From Chthoniobacterales bacterium (GTDB taxonomy: Bacteria; Verrucomicrobiota; Verrucomicrobiia; Chthoniobacterales; DASVRZ01), in assembly GCA_039930045.1 (NCBI GenBank), contig JBDSQB010000023.1, positions 1-64,000 on the forward strand: 64,000 bases of DNA. The letters run 5' to 3'. Numbering within the stretch: position 1 is the stretch's first letter; each line of letters begins with the position of its first letter. The position numbers and the translations under genes are program-made. Shown here in pieces: positions 43,316 to 52,424 of the stretch. The notes under the pieces were generated by a model. It had not been told where the DNA came from and ran no database searches. It saw nothing but the letters and a program-made list of their open reading frames with translations.

Positions 43316-44503
43316 TTATTCCGTAAGTCGACTCGAGTGGATTTCGCGTCCGCCACGCAGCGCGCGCAGCATTCCTTCCTGGAGAAACAACTTCTGGTGC
43401 TCCTCCATCAGGTAGCGATCCGTCATGCCGGAAAGATAGTCGCAGATGGTGCGATGCAGGCCCTCTTTTTTCACGCGGGCAGCCGCCGCTTTTCCTAACA
43501 AAGCCGGGCACGACACGTAGGCGTTGAAAACATTGCGCAGCATGGTGCAGGCGCGTTTGTTAACATCGGCCACCTTCGGATGGTAGTAGAGATTGTGGTA
43601 AAGAAATTTCCGCAACTGCTGCGTCGCCTTGCGCATGATTGGACTGTAACTCACCAGCGGCTTCTTCTGATTTCTAACATCGTCCAGCGAGGTTAGTTTC
43701 GCCTTCTCGATCAGCTCGGAACTCATCAAAATCACGTCCTCCACCAGCCGATCGATCAAGCAGCGGATCACGAACGTCCGAAACTCCGCGCCCTTCAGCT
43801 TCGGATAATCCTTCTGCACGAGGGCGCTCGTGTCGCTCCAGAGCGTGATCTTTTCCAGTTGATCCACGGCCAGCAGATCGAAGTCCATGCCGTCGTCGAG
43901 ATCGTGGCTGTAATAGGTGATCTCGTCGGCGATGTTAGCAATCTGCGCCTCCAGCGACGACGAGGTGCCGGGCTTTGCTCCAGAACGAAATGCCTCGTGT
44001 TTGCGCAGACCTTGCAGCACCTCGGAGGTTAGATTGAGACCGGGGAAACGCGGGTATTTGTTTTCCAATAACTCGACCACGCGCAGGCTTTGCTGATTGT
44101 GCTCAAACCCGCCGTGCTCGTGCATCAGTTCGTCGAGCATTTCCTCGCCGGAATGCCCAAATGGCGCGTGCCCGAGGTCGTGAGCGAGCGCGATGACCTC
44201 GGCGAGATCCTCATTCAACGAGAGCGCGCGGGCTATCGTCCGGCTAATCGAAGCGACCTCGATGGTGTGCGTCATGCGCGTGCGCAGATGGTCGCCAGTG
44301 CCGTTGAGGAAGACTTGTGTCTTGTATTCGAGCCGGCGAAAAGCGCGTGAGTGGATGATTCGGGCCCGATCTCGTTGAAACTCGGTGCGAAATGGGTGCG
44401 ACGCTTCCGGGTAATGCCGGCCTGCGGACAGTGCCGACTTCTGGGCATACGGCGCGAGGGTGGCCAGCTCGATCTCCTGATATTTCTCGCGGGTGCGCAG
44501 CAT
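43316..44503 (-). CDS. dgt: dGTP triphosphohydrolase-like protein
   Basis: 395 residues. HD phosphohydrolase signatures: FRTEFQRDRARIIHSRAFRRLEYKTQVF, RMTHTIEVASISRTIARAL (first His) and VIALAHDLGHAPFGHSGEEML (HD), then FEHNQQSLRVVE. It hydrolyses dNTPs to deoxynucleosides and triphosphate; this short form is the 'dgt type 2' group. It is cytoplasmic. It is preceded 13 bp upstream by a small membrane protein gene and followed by the DUF971 gene. Confidence 0.92.
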   Translation of the reverse strand: MLRTREKYQEIELATLAPYAQKSALSAGRHYPEASHPFRTEFQRDRARIIHSRAFRRLEYKTQVFLNGTGDHLRTRMTHTIEVASISRTIARALSLNEDLAEVIALAHDLGHAPFGHSGEEMLDELMHEHGGFEHNQQSLRVVELLENKYPRFPGLNLTSEVLQGLRKHEAFRSGAKPGTSSSLEAQIANIADEITYYSHDLDDGMDFDLLAVDQLEKITLWSDTSALVQKDYPKLKGAEFRTFVIRCLIDRLVEDVILMSSELIEKAKLTSLDDVRNQKKPLVSYSPIMRKATQQLRKFLYHNLYYHPKVADVNKRACTMLRNVFNAYVSCPALLGKAAAARVKKEGLHRTICDYLSGMTDRYLMEEHQKLFLQEGMLRALRGGREIHSSRLTE

Positions 44504-44516
44504 GTTGGGCCGCAGT

Positions 44517-44813
44517 TTACTCGTCTTCGGGCTGGGTGAGAATCTGTTTTCTCAAGCGCCGCTGTGCCTCGCGACCGGCCTTGCGCACGACGAGCAAATC
44601 GTAGGCGGCGAGGAGAAAAATCAGGATCGTCAGCCACATGCAGGCGAACCAGAAAATGAAAAACCAGACCACATGCGTCATCAGCCACGGCGCGAGAAAC
44701 GTCGAGCCGACGAAGAGCATGACCAGCGCAACAACGACAAAAATCGAGAGCGCATGACGTCGCTGCGTCTGGTCGCGCACAAGCCCGAGGCACACTTGGA
44801 GGAGGAAACGCAC
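44517..44813 (-). CDS. Small two-helix membrane protein
   Basis: 98 residues with two membrane helices (ALSIFVVVALVMLFVGSTFLAPWL and VVWFFIFWFACMWLTILIFLLAAYDLLVV) and a basic C-terminal tail (RKAGREAQRRLRKQ). The start is a GTG at 44813; no better start exists. It precedes dgt by 13 bp. I do not recognise a family. Confidence 0.6.
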   Translation of the reverse strand: MRFLLQVCLGLVRDQTQRRHALSIFVVVALVMLFVGSTFLAPWLMTHVVWFFIFWFACMWLTILIFLLAAYDLLVVRKAGREAQRRLRKQILTQPEDE

Positions 44814-44887
44814 CCGGCTAACTTTGCCGCGAGTCGGGCTCGAATCAAGAACCGTGTGAGTCGGGTTTGGCTCCGATCTTTGTGGAT

Positions 44888-45013
44888 CTCGTTCCCAAAC
44901 TCCGTTTGGGAATGCCTTGTCCCCGAAACTGTGTTTCGTCGGGGAACTTCGCAGCAGGGAAACTGGAGTTTCCGGAGCAAGTGCGTTCCCAAACTGGAGT
45001 TTGGGAACGAGGA
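44888..45013. repeat. Dispersed palindromic repeat, copy A (full length)
   Basis: 126 bp bounded by two hairpins: CTCGTTCCCAAACTCC/GTTTGGGAA at the left (44888-44912) and GTTCCCAAACT/AGTTTGGGAACGAGG at the right (44985-45013). Inside are further short dyads (GAAACTGTGTTTC and GAAACTGGAGTTTC). Near-identical ends occur in copies at 61963 and 62860. It lies between a small membrane gene and argG and holds no gene. Confidence 0.8.
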
Positions 45014-45068
45014 AGCCCCAATCAACCCGCGAGGCGCGTGTGCTCCCCTAAAGAAAGACTAGCAGGCG

Positions 45069-46361
45069 CTAACCTTTATTATGCACCTGCGCGGCCACCT
45101 TCAGCCGCAACGCATTCAGTCGGATGAAACCCGTGGCGTCGCTCTGGTTGTAAGCCTGGGTCGGGTCGGCTTCCATCGTGGCGATGTGCGGATTGTAAAG
45201 GCTCACCGGGGATTTGCGGCCGGCGGTGATGATGTTGCCTTTGTAAAGTTTCAGCCGCGCCGTGCCGGTGACGTTTTTCTGGCTCTCAGTGATCAGCGCC
45301 TGGATTAATTCGCGCTCCGGCGCATACCAGAAGCCGTTGTAGATCAGCTCCGCATATTTCGGCTGGAGACCGTCGCGAATCCGCATGACTTCGCGATCCA
45401 TCGTGAGCGTTTCCACCTGACGATGCGCTGCGTAGAGAATGCTGCCGCCAGGAGTCTCGTAAACGCCGCGGCTCTTCATGCCGACAAAGCGGTTTTCCAC
45501 CAAATCGACGCGTCCGACGCCATTGCGGCCGCCGAGTTTGTTCAGCACGCGCATGATCCAGAGCGGGCTGAGAAGCACGTGGCCCTCGCCGGTTTTGATC
45601 GGAGTTTGATCGTAATGGAGGCCGGCCAGAATCTCTTCAATGGCGTCGCCGCCCAGCGAAACGCAATTTCCCGCGAGGAAGCCGAGTTCGATTACTTCGG
45701 GCGCATCGGGAGCGTCTTCTGGAGCCACGCTGAGCTTATACATGTCGCGCATTTCACTGGCACTCGCATCAAACCACGGATCCTCGAGAATGCCGCTCTC
45801 GAAGGAAATATGCAGGAGGTTGCGATCCATCGAGTAGGATTTCTTCGCGCTGGCCGTGATCGGAATCTGATGTTTCTCCGCATAGGCAATCATCTCCGCG
45901 CGACCGGGAAATTCCTCCCGAAAACGCTCCTGACGCCACGGGGCGATGACCTCGATCTCCGGTGCCAGCGCGGCGGCGGTGAGCTCGAAACGCACCTGAT
46001 CGTTGCCCTTCCCCGTCGCGCCGTGCGCCACGGCCTGAGCGTTTTCGGCGCGGCAGATTTCCACCATGCGCTTGGCAATGAGCGGACGCGCAATGCTCGT
46101 GCCGAGGTAGTATTGGTTCTCGTAAAGCGCCCCGCCCTGCACCATCGGGAAAATGAAATCGCTGGCAAACTCCGCCTGCAGATTGTCGATGTAACATTTC
46201 GACGCGCCGGTGTTCAACGCCTTGGCTTCGAGGCCGTCGAGCTCTTCCTCCTGCCCGATGTCGGCGCAGAAAGCGATGACTTCGGCGCTGTATTTTTCGC
46301 GGAGCCAGGTGAGGAGGACGGAGGTGTCGAGACCGCCGGAATAGGCGCAAACAATTTTCAT
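45069..46361 (-). CDS. argG: Argininosuccinate synthase
   Basis: 430 residues from ATG 46361. The ATP pyrophosphatase loop [12 protein letters not shown], the [13 protein letters not shown] block, [20 protein letters not shown], and the C-terminal [27 protein letters not shown] all match the family. It joins citrulline and aspartate in arginine synthesis. A 21-codon in-frame extension to 46424 is not conserved. It is divergent from a TauE/SafE gene, with only 5 bp between starts if the GTG at 46367 is used. Confidence 0.95.
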   Translation of the reverse strand: MKIVCAYSGGLDTSVLLTWLREKYSAEVIAFCADIGQEEELDGLEAKALNTGASKCYIDNLQAEFASDFIFPMVQGGALYENQYYLGTSIARPLIAKRMVEICRAENAQAVAHGATGKGNDQVRFELTAAALAPEIEVIAPWRQERFREEFPGRAEMIAYAEKHQIPITASAKKSYSMDRNLLHISFESGILEDPWFDASASEMRDMYKLSVAPEDAPDAPEVIELGFLAGNCVSLGGDAIEEILAGLHYDQTPIKTGEGHVLLSPLWIMRVLNKLGGRNGVGRVDLVENRFVGMKSRGVYETPGGSILYAAHRQVETLTMDREVMRIRDGLQPKYAELIYNGFWYAPERELIQALITESQKNVTGTARLKLYKGNIITAGRKSPVSLYNPHIATMEADPTQAYNQSDATGFIRLNALRLKVAAQVHNKG

Positions 46362-46366
46362 AAGGG

Positions 46367-47173
46367 GTGCTTTCCTACGTTGCGCGGAGGGAGTCGTCGA
46401 GTCAGTTTCGCATCGGACTTCCATTTATTTTGCCGCACCTCACCCCGCTCCAATGGATTTGCACCGCGCTCGCCGCACTCTGCATCGGGATGTCGAAGAG
46501 CGGCCTCTCGGGCATCAGCCTTGCCACGATTCTCCTGATGGCCCGGGTCTTTCCCCCGCGCGAATCCACCGGGATCATCCTGCCCATGCTCATCGCCGCC
46601 GACTTCCTCGCCTGCAGGGCGTTTCGACTCCACGCGCAATGGCGTCACGTCTGGCGGCTGCTCCCGGCGACCGTCGTGGGCGTGGTCCTCGGCTACTTCG
46701 CTATGCGGGCGATTCCCGAGGGAAACTACCGCCAGCTCATCGGCTGGATCATTCTCGTAATGGCGTTGCTGCAAGGGCTGAAAATGCGTTACCGCGAGCT
46801 TCCCCTGCCCGCGCTGCATCGCGCGCCGTTTGCGATAACGATGGGAGTCACCACCGGCGTCACGACGATGCTGGCCAATGCCGCCGGCCCCGTCGCCGCG
46901 CTCTACATGACGGCGGTGGACCTCCCGAAAATGCAATTCATCGCCACCTCGGCGTTCCTCTTTCTCATCGTGAACCTCATCAAAGTCCCCTTCAGCGCGA
47001 GCCAGGGGTTGATCACGGCGGACACGCTCCTTTTCAATGCGACTTGCATTCCATTCATCGCCATCGGCGTCTTCGGCGGCCGCTGGATCATTCACCGCCT
47101 CTCGCAGCGCGTTTTTGAAACGTGGGTGTTGGTTTTCTCCATCGCCGCAGCGCTGCGGTTGATCTGGATTTAA
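46367..47173 (+). CDS. TauE/SafE-family permease
   Basis: About 268 residues with eight membrane helices. Family blocks: [57 protein letters not shown] and [19 protein letters not shown]. These proteins export sulfite or related anions. The start is uncertain: GTG 46367 gives about 20 extra residues; TTG at 46430 gives [13 protein letters not shown], which fits the family better and leaves room for an argG promoter. Followed by a 21-bp tandem repeat. Confidence 0.85.
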   Translation: MLSYVARRESSSQFRIGLPFILPHLTPLQWICTALAALCIGMSKSGLSGISLATILLMARVFPPRESTGIILPMLIAADFLACRAFRLHAQWRHVWRLLPATVVGVVLGYFAMRAIPEGNYRQLIGWIILVMALLQGLKMRYRELPLPALHRAPFAITMGVTTGVTTMLANAAGPVAALYMTAVDLPKMQFIATSAFLFLIVNLIKVPFSASQGLITADTLLFNATCIPFIAIGVFGGRWIIHRLSQRVFETWVLVFSIAAALRLIWI

Positions 47174-47216
47174 GTTCCATTCGACTGAGAAACGCCCAAC
47201 AGCCGCTCGGAAAGAA

Positions 47217-47386
47217 ACGTCTCAGGCCCAAACATGGCCGTCTCTCATCCAAACATAGCGGTCTTTTCCCAAAACATAGTCATCTCTCACTCAAACATGG
47301 TCGTCTCTGATTCAAACACAGCTTTTGCCAGCTTAAACATAGCTGCCTCCCACTCAGACATAGCGTTCCTCGATTCAGACATAGCC
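47217..47386. repeat. Degenerate 21-bp tandem repeat, eight units
   Basis: The word AAACAT (or AGACAT/AAACAC) recurs at exactly 21-bp steps: 47230, 47251, 47272, 47293, 47314, 47335, 47356 and 47377. Each unit has a variable GTCTCTC-like half then TCAAACATAGC. It fills most of the 279-bp gap between the TauE/SafE gene and the TPR gene. There are no spacers, so it is not CRISPR. No long conserved reading frame runs through it on either strand. Confidence 0.85.
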
Positions 47387-47452
47387 TCGTCGCGGCGCAG
47401 GACTTCCAAATAATCCATCGTCAGCCTCGCGGTGCTCCGCTAATTTCCCCCG

Positions 47453-47785
47453 ATGGACTCTCTGGACGAACTCTTTGACGACGCGAGCGGCGACATCGCG
47501 CTTGGCGAACTCGACGCGGCGGCGGAGAAATACCGGCGCTGCGTGGAGCTGGACCCGGCTTTTTTCGACGGCTGGCACGCGCTCGGCATGACTCTGATGA
47601 AACTCGGACGTTACCCGGAGGCGATCGAGGCGGGGCTGAAGGCGACTGAGTTAAAGCCCAATGACCTGCTCGGGTGGTCGAGTCTGTCGATGTTTTACGT
47701 GCGCAACGGCCAGATCAAAGAAGCCGAGGCCGCCGGTGCGAAAGCGAAGATTTTGTCTTGGGGCGGCAAGATCGCGCGTGAATAA
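47453..47785 (+). CDS. TPR-repeat protein
   Basis: 110 residues with about two and a half tetratricopeptide repeats: GDIALGELDAAAEKYRRCVELDPAFFDGWHALGMTLMKLGRYPEAIEAGLKATELKPNDLLGWSSLSMFYVRNGQIKEAEAAG. No signal peptide. It lies 16 bp before metG and is probably co-transcribed. Likely a cytoplasmic protein-binding module; partner unknown. Confidence 0.82.
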   Translation: MDSLDELFDDASGDIALGELDAAAEKYRRCVELDPAFFDGWHALGMTLMKLGRYPEAIEAGLKATELKPNDLLGWSSLSMFYVRNGQIKEAEAAGAKAKILSWGGKIARE

Positions 47786-47801
47786 TCAGCGGCCCATTCC
47801 C

Positions 47802-49442
47802 ATGCAACCCGAATCATTTTTCATCACCACCGCCATTGATTACACGAACGGCGCACCGCACATCGGCCACGCCTACGAGAAGGTGCTCGCCGACGTGATC
47901 GCGCGGTATCAACGGATGGCCGGGCGCGAGGTTTTCTTCCTCACCGGGGTCGATCAGCACGGGCAAAAGGTCCAGCAATCAGCCGAGAAACAAGGCGTCG
48001 CGCCGCAGGAATTCGTCGATGGCGTGACCGCGAAATTCCGTGCCCTCTGGGACAAACTCGACGTGCGCTACGACGCCTGGGCCGCGACGACGGACGACCT
48101 CCATAAAGAATGCGTTCGCGCCAATCTCCAGATGCTTTGGGACGACAAAGACCCCGCCACGGGTGAGTCGCGCTGGATTTACAAAAAGAGCGAAGGCGGC
48201 TACTACAGCGTCCGCCAGGAGCAATTTCTCACCGATAAAGAGCGTGGCGAAGACGGCGAATTTGGCCCGGAGTGGCAGCCCGTTGAGTTTCGCGAAGAGG
48301 AAAATTTCTACTTCCGCCTGAAGGACCACAAACAATGGCTCCTCAACTTCATCGACAAACGCAGCGCCGATGGAAAACCCTTCGTCGTGCCCGACTTTCG
48401 CGTCGGCGAACTCCGCAACGCCGTGGAAAAACTCGATGGCGACCTCTGTATTTCGCGTCCCGTCGCGCGGCTCCAGTGGGGCATTCCCTTCCCTGAGAGC
48501 TTCGGCGCGGGCTTTGTCACCTACGTCTGGTTCGATGCGTTGGTAAACTACATCAGCTTCGTCCCCGGCCACGATCCCAAAGCGAAGGCTGGCTCCGACT
48601 CCGAGTTCGCCCGCTGGTGGCCCGCGCTCCACGTCATCGGCAAGGACATCATGATCCCCGCGCACGGCGTTTATTGGCCCATCATGCTGAAAGCGCTAGG
48701 CTACAAAGACGAAGAAATGCCCACCCTCCTCGTCCACGGCTGGTGGAACATCTCCGGCGCCAAGATGAGCAAAAGCCTCGGCAACGTCATCGACCCCGAT
48801 GTCCTCGCCGACAAATACGGAGCCGAAGCCGTGCGCTATTATCTGATGAGCGACATCGCGACTGGCAAGGACTCGGATTTTTCTGAGGAACGTCTCATAC
48901 AGCGATACAATTCCGACCTAGCTAACAGCCTGGGCAACCTGCTCAACCGCACGCTCAACATGGTGGCGAAGTATCGGGAAGGGAAACTCAAACTAAATAG
49001 CGATGTCCCGAATGACATCATGTCAGGAGTAGTTCGCTATCGTCTTCGCATGGAATCTTCTGGTTCAGATTCACCAGTAAACGTCGACCTAACGGATCAG
49101 CCGCTCTACCAGGTAAACAACTGCCTCGCTTGCGTCATCGAAATGACAAATTGGTGCAATCAATTTATTGATTCAAAGGCGCCATGGAAACTCGCCAAAG
49201 ACCCAGCTCAAGCGGACCAACTCGACGCCGTTCTTTACACTCTCGCTGAATCGCTCCGCATCATCGCCATCCTTATTTCTCCCGTGCTTCCGAAGGCGGC
49301 GGCGGCGATCTTTATGCAACTCAACCGGGACGGCCCGATGACTCTCGCTGAGGCGACTTGGGGCAAACTTCCCGACGGTCATATCCTTGGAACTCCCACT
49401 CCGATCTTCCCTCGCATTCAGCCGCCGGAAACGGCGAGTTGA
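47802..49442 (+). CDS. metG: Methionyl-tRNA synthetase
   Basis: 546 residues from ATG 47802. The class I HIGH motif is APHIGHAYEK and KMSKS is GAKMSKSLGNVIDPD. The connective-peptide region reads EGGYYSVRQEQFLTD and lacks the zinc-knuckle cysteines of the long type, so this is a zinc-free, short form. The C-terminal anticodon-binding helices are present (CVIEMTNWCNQFID). No C-terminal tRNA-binding extension. An in-frame extension to 47661 overlaps the TPR gene and is rejected. Confidence 0.95.
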   Translation: MQPESFFITTAIDYTNGAPHIGHAYEKVLADVIARYQRMAGREVFFLTGVDQHGQKVQQSAEKQGVAPQEFVDGVTAKFRALWDKLDVRYDAWAATTDDLHKECVRANLQMLWDDKDPATGESRWIYKKSEGGYYSVRQEQFLTDKERGEDGEFGPEWQPVEFREEENFYFRLKDHKQWLLNFIDKRSADGKPFVVPDFRVGELRNAVEKLDGDLCISRPVARLQWGIPFPESFGAGFVTYVWFDALVNYISFVPGHDPKAKAGSDSEFARWWPALHVIGKDIMIPAHGVYWPIMLKALGYKDEEMPTLLVHGWWNISGAKMSKSLGNVIDPDVLADKYGAEAVRYYLMSDIATGKDSDFSEERLIQRYNSDLANSLGNLLNRTLNMVAKYREGKLKLNSDVPNDIMSGVVRYRLRMESSGSDSPVNVDLTDQPLYQVNNCLACVIEMTNWCNQFIDSKAPWKLAKDPAQADQLDAVLYTLAESLRIIAILISPVLPKAAAAIFMQLNRDGPMTLAEATWGKLPDGHILGTPTPIFPRIQPPETAS

Positions 49443-49451
49443 GTCAGGTTG

Positions 49452-50948
49452 TTATTTGGCCAGCGGCTGGCGCACTTCGCCGATTTCGATGGTGAGCCCG
49501 CGGTCCAGATTGGTCCAACTGATCACCCAAGTGTCGGACGGTTTCTTTCGCGAGAAGCGATATTTCAGCAGGCCGTAGTCGTCGTAGAAGCCCTGCCGGG
49601 GACGGGCGCTCTTGGCCTGCAGGCTGACTTTGTTTCTCGTTCGGCTGAGGGACAAGGCGACTTCTAGGTCACTCACCGGCGCGGGCAATTTGAGTTCGAG
49701 CGAAGCCTCTTTTTCCGTGACGGTGAAATGTTTGCCGTCACCGGTCGCAGTCATGCCCCGGAGTTTTTTCAGCTCCACCTTGAGCGGTTCGGAGGCTGCT
49801 TTCCAAGGCGGTGGCCCGAGGTCGAGCCGATCAAAACCCGCCTGCCGCCCCGCCACTCCGAGCAGGTGATATTCGGGGATTTCCAAGACGACGAGCGGCG
49901 GCTTCGGGCCCGCGAGTGACTCGTAATATTTGAGCCCAGCCCCGGAACTGAAGAGCGAACCTTTCGCCGGACGGTCGAGCCGGCGGACTTCCATTCCAGC
50001 GGCGTTGGCGAAAAATTCCGCAGAGTTAAACCCCGTGAAACTCGTGCCCAGCCAGCCAGCCTCCGTCGGAGCCGTGCGCAGTCGGGTGAAAGTCGGATCG
50101 TCCACCGAATCGGAGAAACGATTATCCGTGGGACTGTCCTGCCAAAAGCCAAATTTCCGGGCGGCTGATCCGGTGCGAAAATCGCGTTTCGCCCAATCCA
50201 CCCGGTAAATCGGCTGGCCGTCGGCGACGGTTTTCATCTCGGGCCAGGTCTGCCGGAGGTAGCCTGCGAGTCCCTCCGACGCCGCCTGCGCACCACGGAA
50301 AGTCCAATGGTGGTCGCCTTTAAAATAGACCTGCGCACCCCGCGCGGCGGCGGCGCGCATGGCGTCGGTGGAGTTGAAAACGAGGAGGCCCTTTTGCCGG
50401 AGTTTCCCGGTCATCTCGGGAAGGAAGGCGAGGCGCTCGTGCTCCTTCTCGATCCAACCGGGGGTTTGGTCCGCGTAAAGCGTCGCGGCGTTGGGGATGA
50501 GTAAAATCACCAGTCGCATTCCCATGGCGCGGTAACGCAGGTCAAACTCGGCCAGCTTGTCGGCAACAGTCGCGGCTTGTTTCTGATAAAAAGTGGCGGA
50601 CCGCGCCTCGACGGTTTCGGGGGAAAACAGCCAGTCATTTTTGCCCACGATCACGCCACTCGGGTTGCGTCCGGCCCAGGTGAAGGCGAGTTCGCGGTAG
50701 CGTGCGCCGGTGCCGTGGACGAGCCAGGAGCGGTTGCGCAGCCAGGCTTCGCAGTCGGTGGTCCATTCGCCTTTCCAGAGCAGCTTCGGGCGAAACTCGG
50801 GTCGCGGCATGTTGGGTTCGACGCCGGTGCCAGGCGGCTTTTTACCCATCCAGGAAAGGGCGGCATCGCTGATTCCCACGGCGAGGATGACGGCGAAAAA
50901 GAGGAAAAGGCAGATTCTTTGGATGGCGTGCGTGTGGGAATGCGACAT
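49452..50948 (-). CDS. AlgJ/AlgX-like SGNH O-acetyltransferase
   Basis: 498 residues with an N-terminal membrane anchor (ICLFLFFAVILAVGISDAAL). The AlgX/AlgJ-type SGNH fold shows GVIVGKNDWLFSPE, MRLVILLIPNAATLYAD and YFKGDHHWTFRGAQAASEGLA (the catalytic Asp-His region). It starts 4 bp after the MBOAT gene, and the pair would O-acetylate an exported polysaccharide: MBOAT passes acetyl across the membrane, this protein transfers it. The polymer is unknown. Confidence 0.82.
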   Translation of the reverse strand: MSHSHTHAIQRICLFLFFAVILAVGISDAALSWMGKKPPGTGVEPNMPRPEFRPKLLWKGEWTTDCEAWLRNRSWLVHGTGARYRELAFTWAGRNPSGVIVGKNDWLFSPETVEARSATFYQKQAATVADKLAEFDLRYRAMGMRLVILLIPNAATLYADQTPGWIEKEHERLAFLPEMTGKLRQKGLLVFNSTDAMRAAAARGAQVYFKGDHHWTFRGAQAASEGLAGYLRQTWPEMKTVADGQPIYRVDWAKRDFRTGSAARKFGFWQDSPTDNRFSDSVDDPTFTRLRTAPTEAGWLGTSFTGFNSAEFFANAAGMEVRRLDRPAKGSLFSSGAGLKYYESLAGPKPPLVVLEIPEYHLLGVAGRQAGFDRLDLGPPPWKAASEPLKVELKKLRGMTATGDGKHFTVTEKEASLELKLPAPVSDLEVALSLSRTRNKVSLQAKSARPRQGFYDDYGLLKYRFSRKKPSDTWVISWTNLDRGLTIEIGEVRQPLAK

Positions 50949-50952
50949 GGCC

Positions 50953-52347
50953 TTAGAACTGAAAATAGAGGAAAGGATTCAACTCCTGCGAGGCGAGTTC
51001 GTGCAGGGCGAGGAGGAAGAGCAGGAGCATCGCGAGGGTGAGCCACGGGCGTCTTTTGCGCTCGGCAAACTGGTTGGAGTTCTTTGCAAAGAGAGCGATC
51101 AGCCAGCCGGTGCCGAAGAAAAACCAAAACCACGGCTGATGCAAACTGGCGATTTGCTCGTGCCACAAAGCCGGGCCGTGCGGCAGCAAATCGCGCACGA
51201 AATCCTTCATCTGGGCCACCGTTCCGACTCGGAAAGGAATCCAACTCAGCAGGATCAGGAGCAGGACGAAGAGGCGGTTTAACCACGCTGGGACGCGGTC
51301 TTGCAGGAGGGAGCGGCCTCCATTCCACCGCTCAATGGCGAGCCAGATGCCGTGATACGCGCCCCAGACGACGAAGGTCCAGTTGGCCCCGTGCCAGAGG
51401 CCGCCTAGGAGCATGACGATGATGAGGTTGATGCAGGTGCGGCGCAATCCCTGGCGGCTGCCGCCGAGGGGGAAATAGAGGTAGTCGCGCAGCCAGTTCG
51501 ACAAGGTGATGTGCCAGCGACGCCAGAAATTGGTGATGCTCGTAGCTTGGTAAGGCGAGTCGAAGTTGACCGGAAATTTGAACCCAATCATGTAGCCGAG
51601 CCCGATCGCCATGTCGGAGTAACCGGAGAAATCGAAGTATATCTGCAACGCGTAAGAGGCGAGTCCGATCCAAGTCCCGGCGGCTCCGGCAGCGCCCGTG
51701 TCGAAGACGGCGTCGGCTGCGATGGCGACGTTGTTGGCGATGAGGACTTTTTTGCAAAAGCCGGTCATGAAAAGGAATGCGCCGCGCTCCAGCAGCTCGA
51801 GTCCGAGCACGGGCGACTTGAGTTCGTGGATGATGTTGACGTAGCGAACAATCGGCCCGGCGACGTGGGTGAAGAGCGCCAGATAACACGCAAAGTCGGT
51901 CCAGCGGTGCGCGGGCTCGACGGTTTTCCGATGGACATCGACGAGGTAGGAGATCGCCTGAAAGGTGTAAAACGATATGCCGACCGGGAGCACCATTGTT
52001 TCCCATCCCATGGTTTTCCAGCCGAGGCCGGACATGAGCGCGTTCCAATTGGCGACGCCGAAGTTGGCGTATTTGAAGTAAGCGAGAACGGCGAGGTTGA
52101 GCGTGACGGCGAGCGTCAGTGGGATGCGACTCGACTCATTTTTCCTGCGGGCGATCCACGAGCCGGCGTGATAATTGAAAATGCTCGACGCGATGAAGAG
52201 CAGCATAAAATCCGCCCGCCACCAGCCGTAAAACGCGAAGCTGGTGATGACCAGGCAAAGGTTTCGCGCCTGCCCGCGAAACAGCCGCGACGCCACGATG
52301 ATGAGCGGCAGAAAGAAAAAGAGAAAGGCGTAGGACGTGAACAGCAT
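50953..52347 (-). CDS. MBOAT-family O-acyltransferase, AlgI-like
   Basis: 464 residues from ATG 52347 with about ten membrane helices. Signatures: MLFTSYAFLFFFLPLI, VLPVGISFYTFQAISYLVDV, FFDFSGYSDMAIGLG-type block (YFDFSGYSDMAIGLGYMIGF), NFWRRWHITLSNWLRDYLYFPLGG and the catalytic His in GGLWHGANWTFVVWG. It is the partner of the AlgJ-like gene. A TTG five codons upstream is in frame but less likely. Confidence 0.92.
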   Translation of the reverse strand: MLFTSYAFLFFFLPLIIVASRLFRGQARNLCLVITSFAFYGWWRADFMLLFIASSIFNYHAGSWIARRKNESSRIPLTLAVTLNLAVLAYFKYANFGVANWNALMSGLGWKTMGWETMVLPVGISFYTFQAISYLVDVHRKTVEPAHRWTDFACYLALFTHVAGPIVRYVNIIHELKSPVLGLELLERGAFLFMTGFCKKVLIANNVAIAADAVFDTGAAGAAGTWIGLASYALQIYFDFSGYSDMAIGLGYMIGFKFPVNFDSPYQATSITNFWRRWHITLSNWLRDYLYFPLGGSRQGLRRTCINLIIVMLLGGLWHGANWTFVVWGAYHGIWLAIERWNGGRSLLQDRVPAWLNRLFVLLLILLSWIPFRVGTVAQMKDFVRDLLPHGPALWHEQIASLHQPWFWFFFGTGWLIALFAKNSNQFAERKRRPWLTLAMLLLFLLALHELASQELNPFLYFQF

Positions 52348-52360
52348 CGGCGGGTGGCGC

Positions 52361-52389
52361 AAAAACTAAATCAAAGCGTCCCGCTTTGA
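52361..52389 (-). terminator. Rho-independent terminator after the PEP-CTERM gene
   Basis: TCAAAGCG (52371-52378) and CGCTTTGA (52382-52389) form a perfect 8-bp stem with a 3-base loop. On the minus strand it is followed by TTTAGTTTTT (52361-52370). It separates the PEP-CTERM gene from the acetylation pair. Confidence 0.8.
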
Positions 52390-52424
52390 CCAGCCATCTC
52401 ACTCCAAGTCGAGTTGGATTCGAC

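Noticed and set aside
47217-47386. Possible CRISPR array
   Set aside because: The units are contiguous 21-bp repeats with no unique spacers and high unit divergence; no cas gene is nearby.
47786-47801. Riboswitch or T-box ahead of metG
   Set aside because: The gap to the TPR gene is only 16 bp, so there is no room for a leader RNA.
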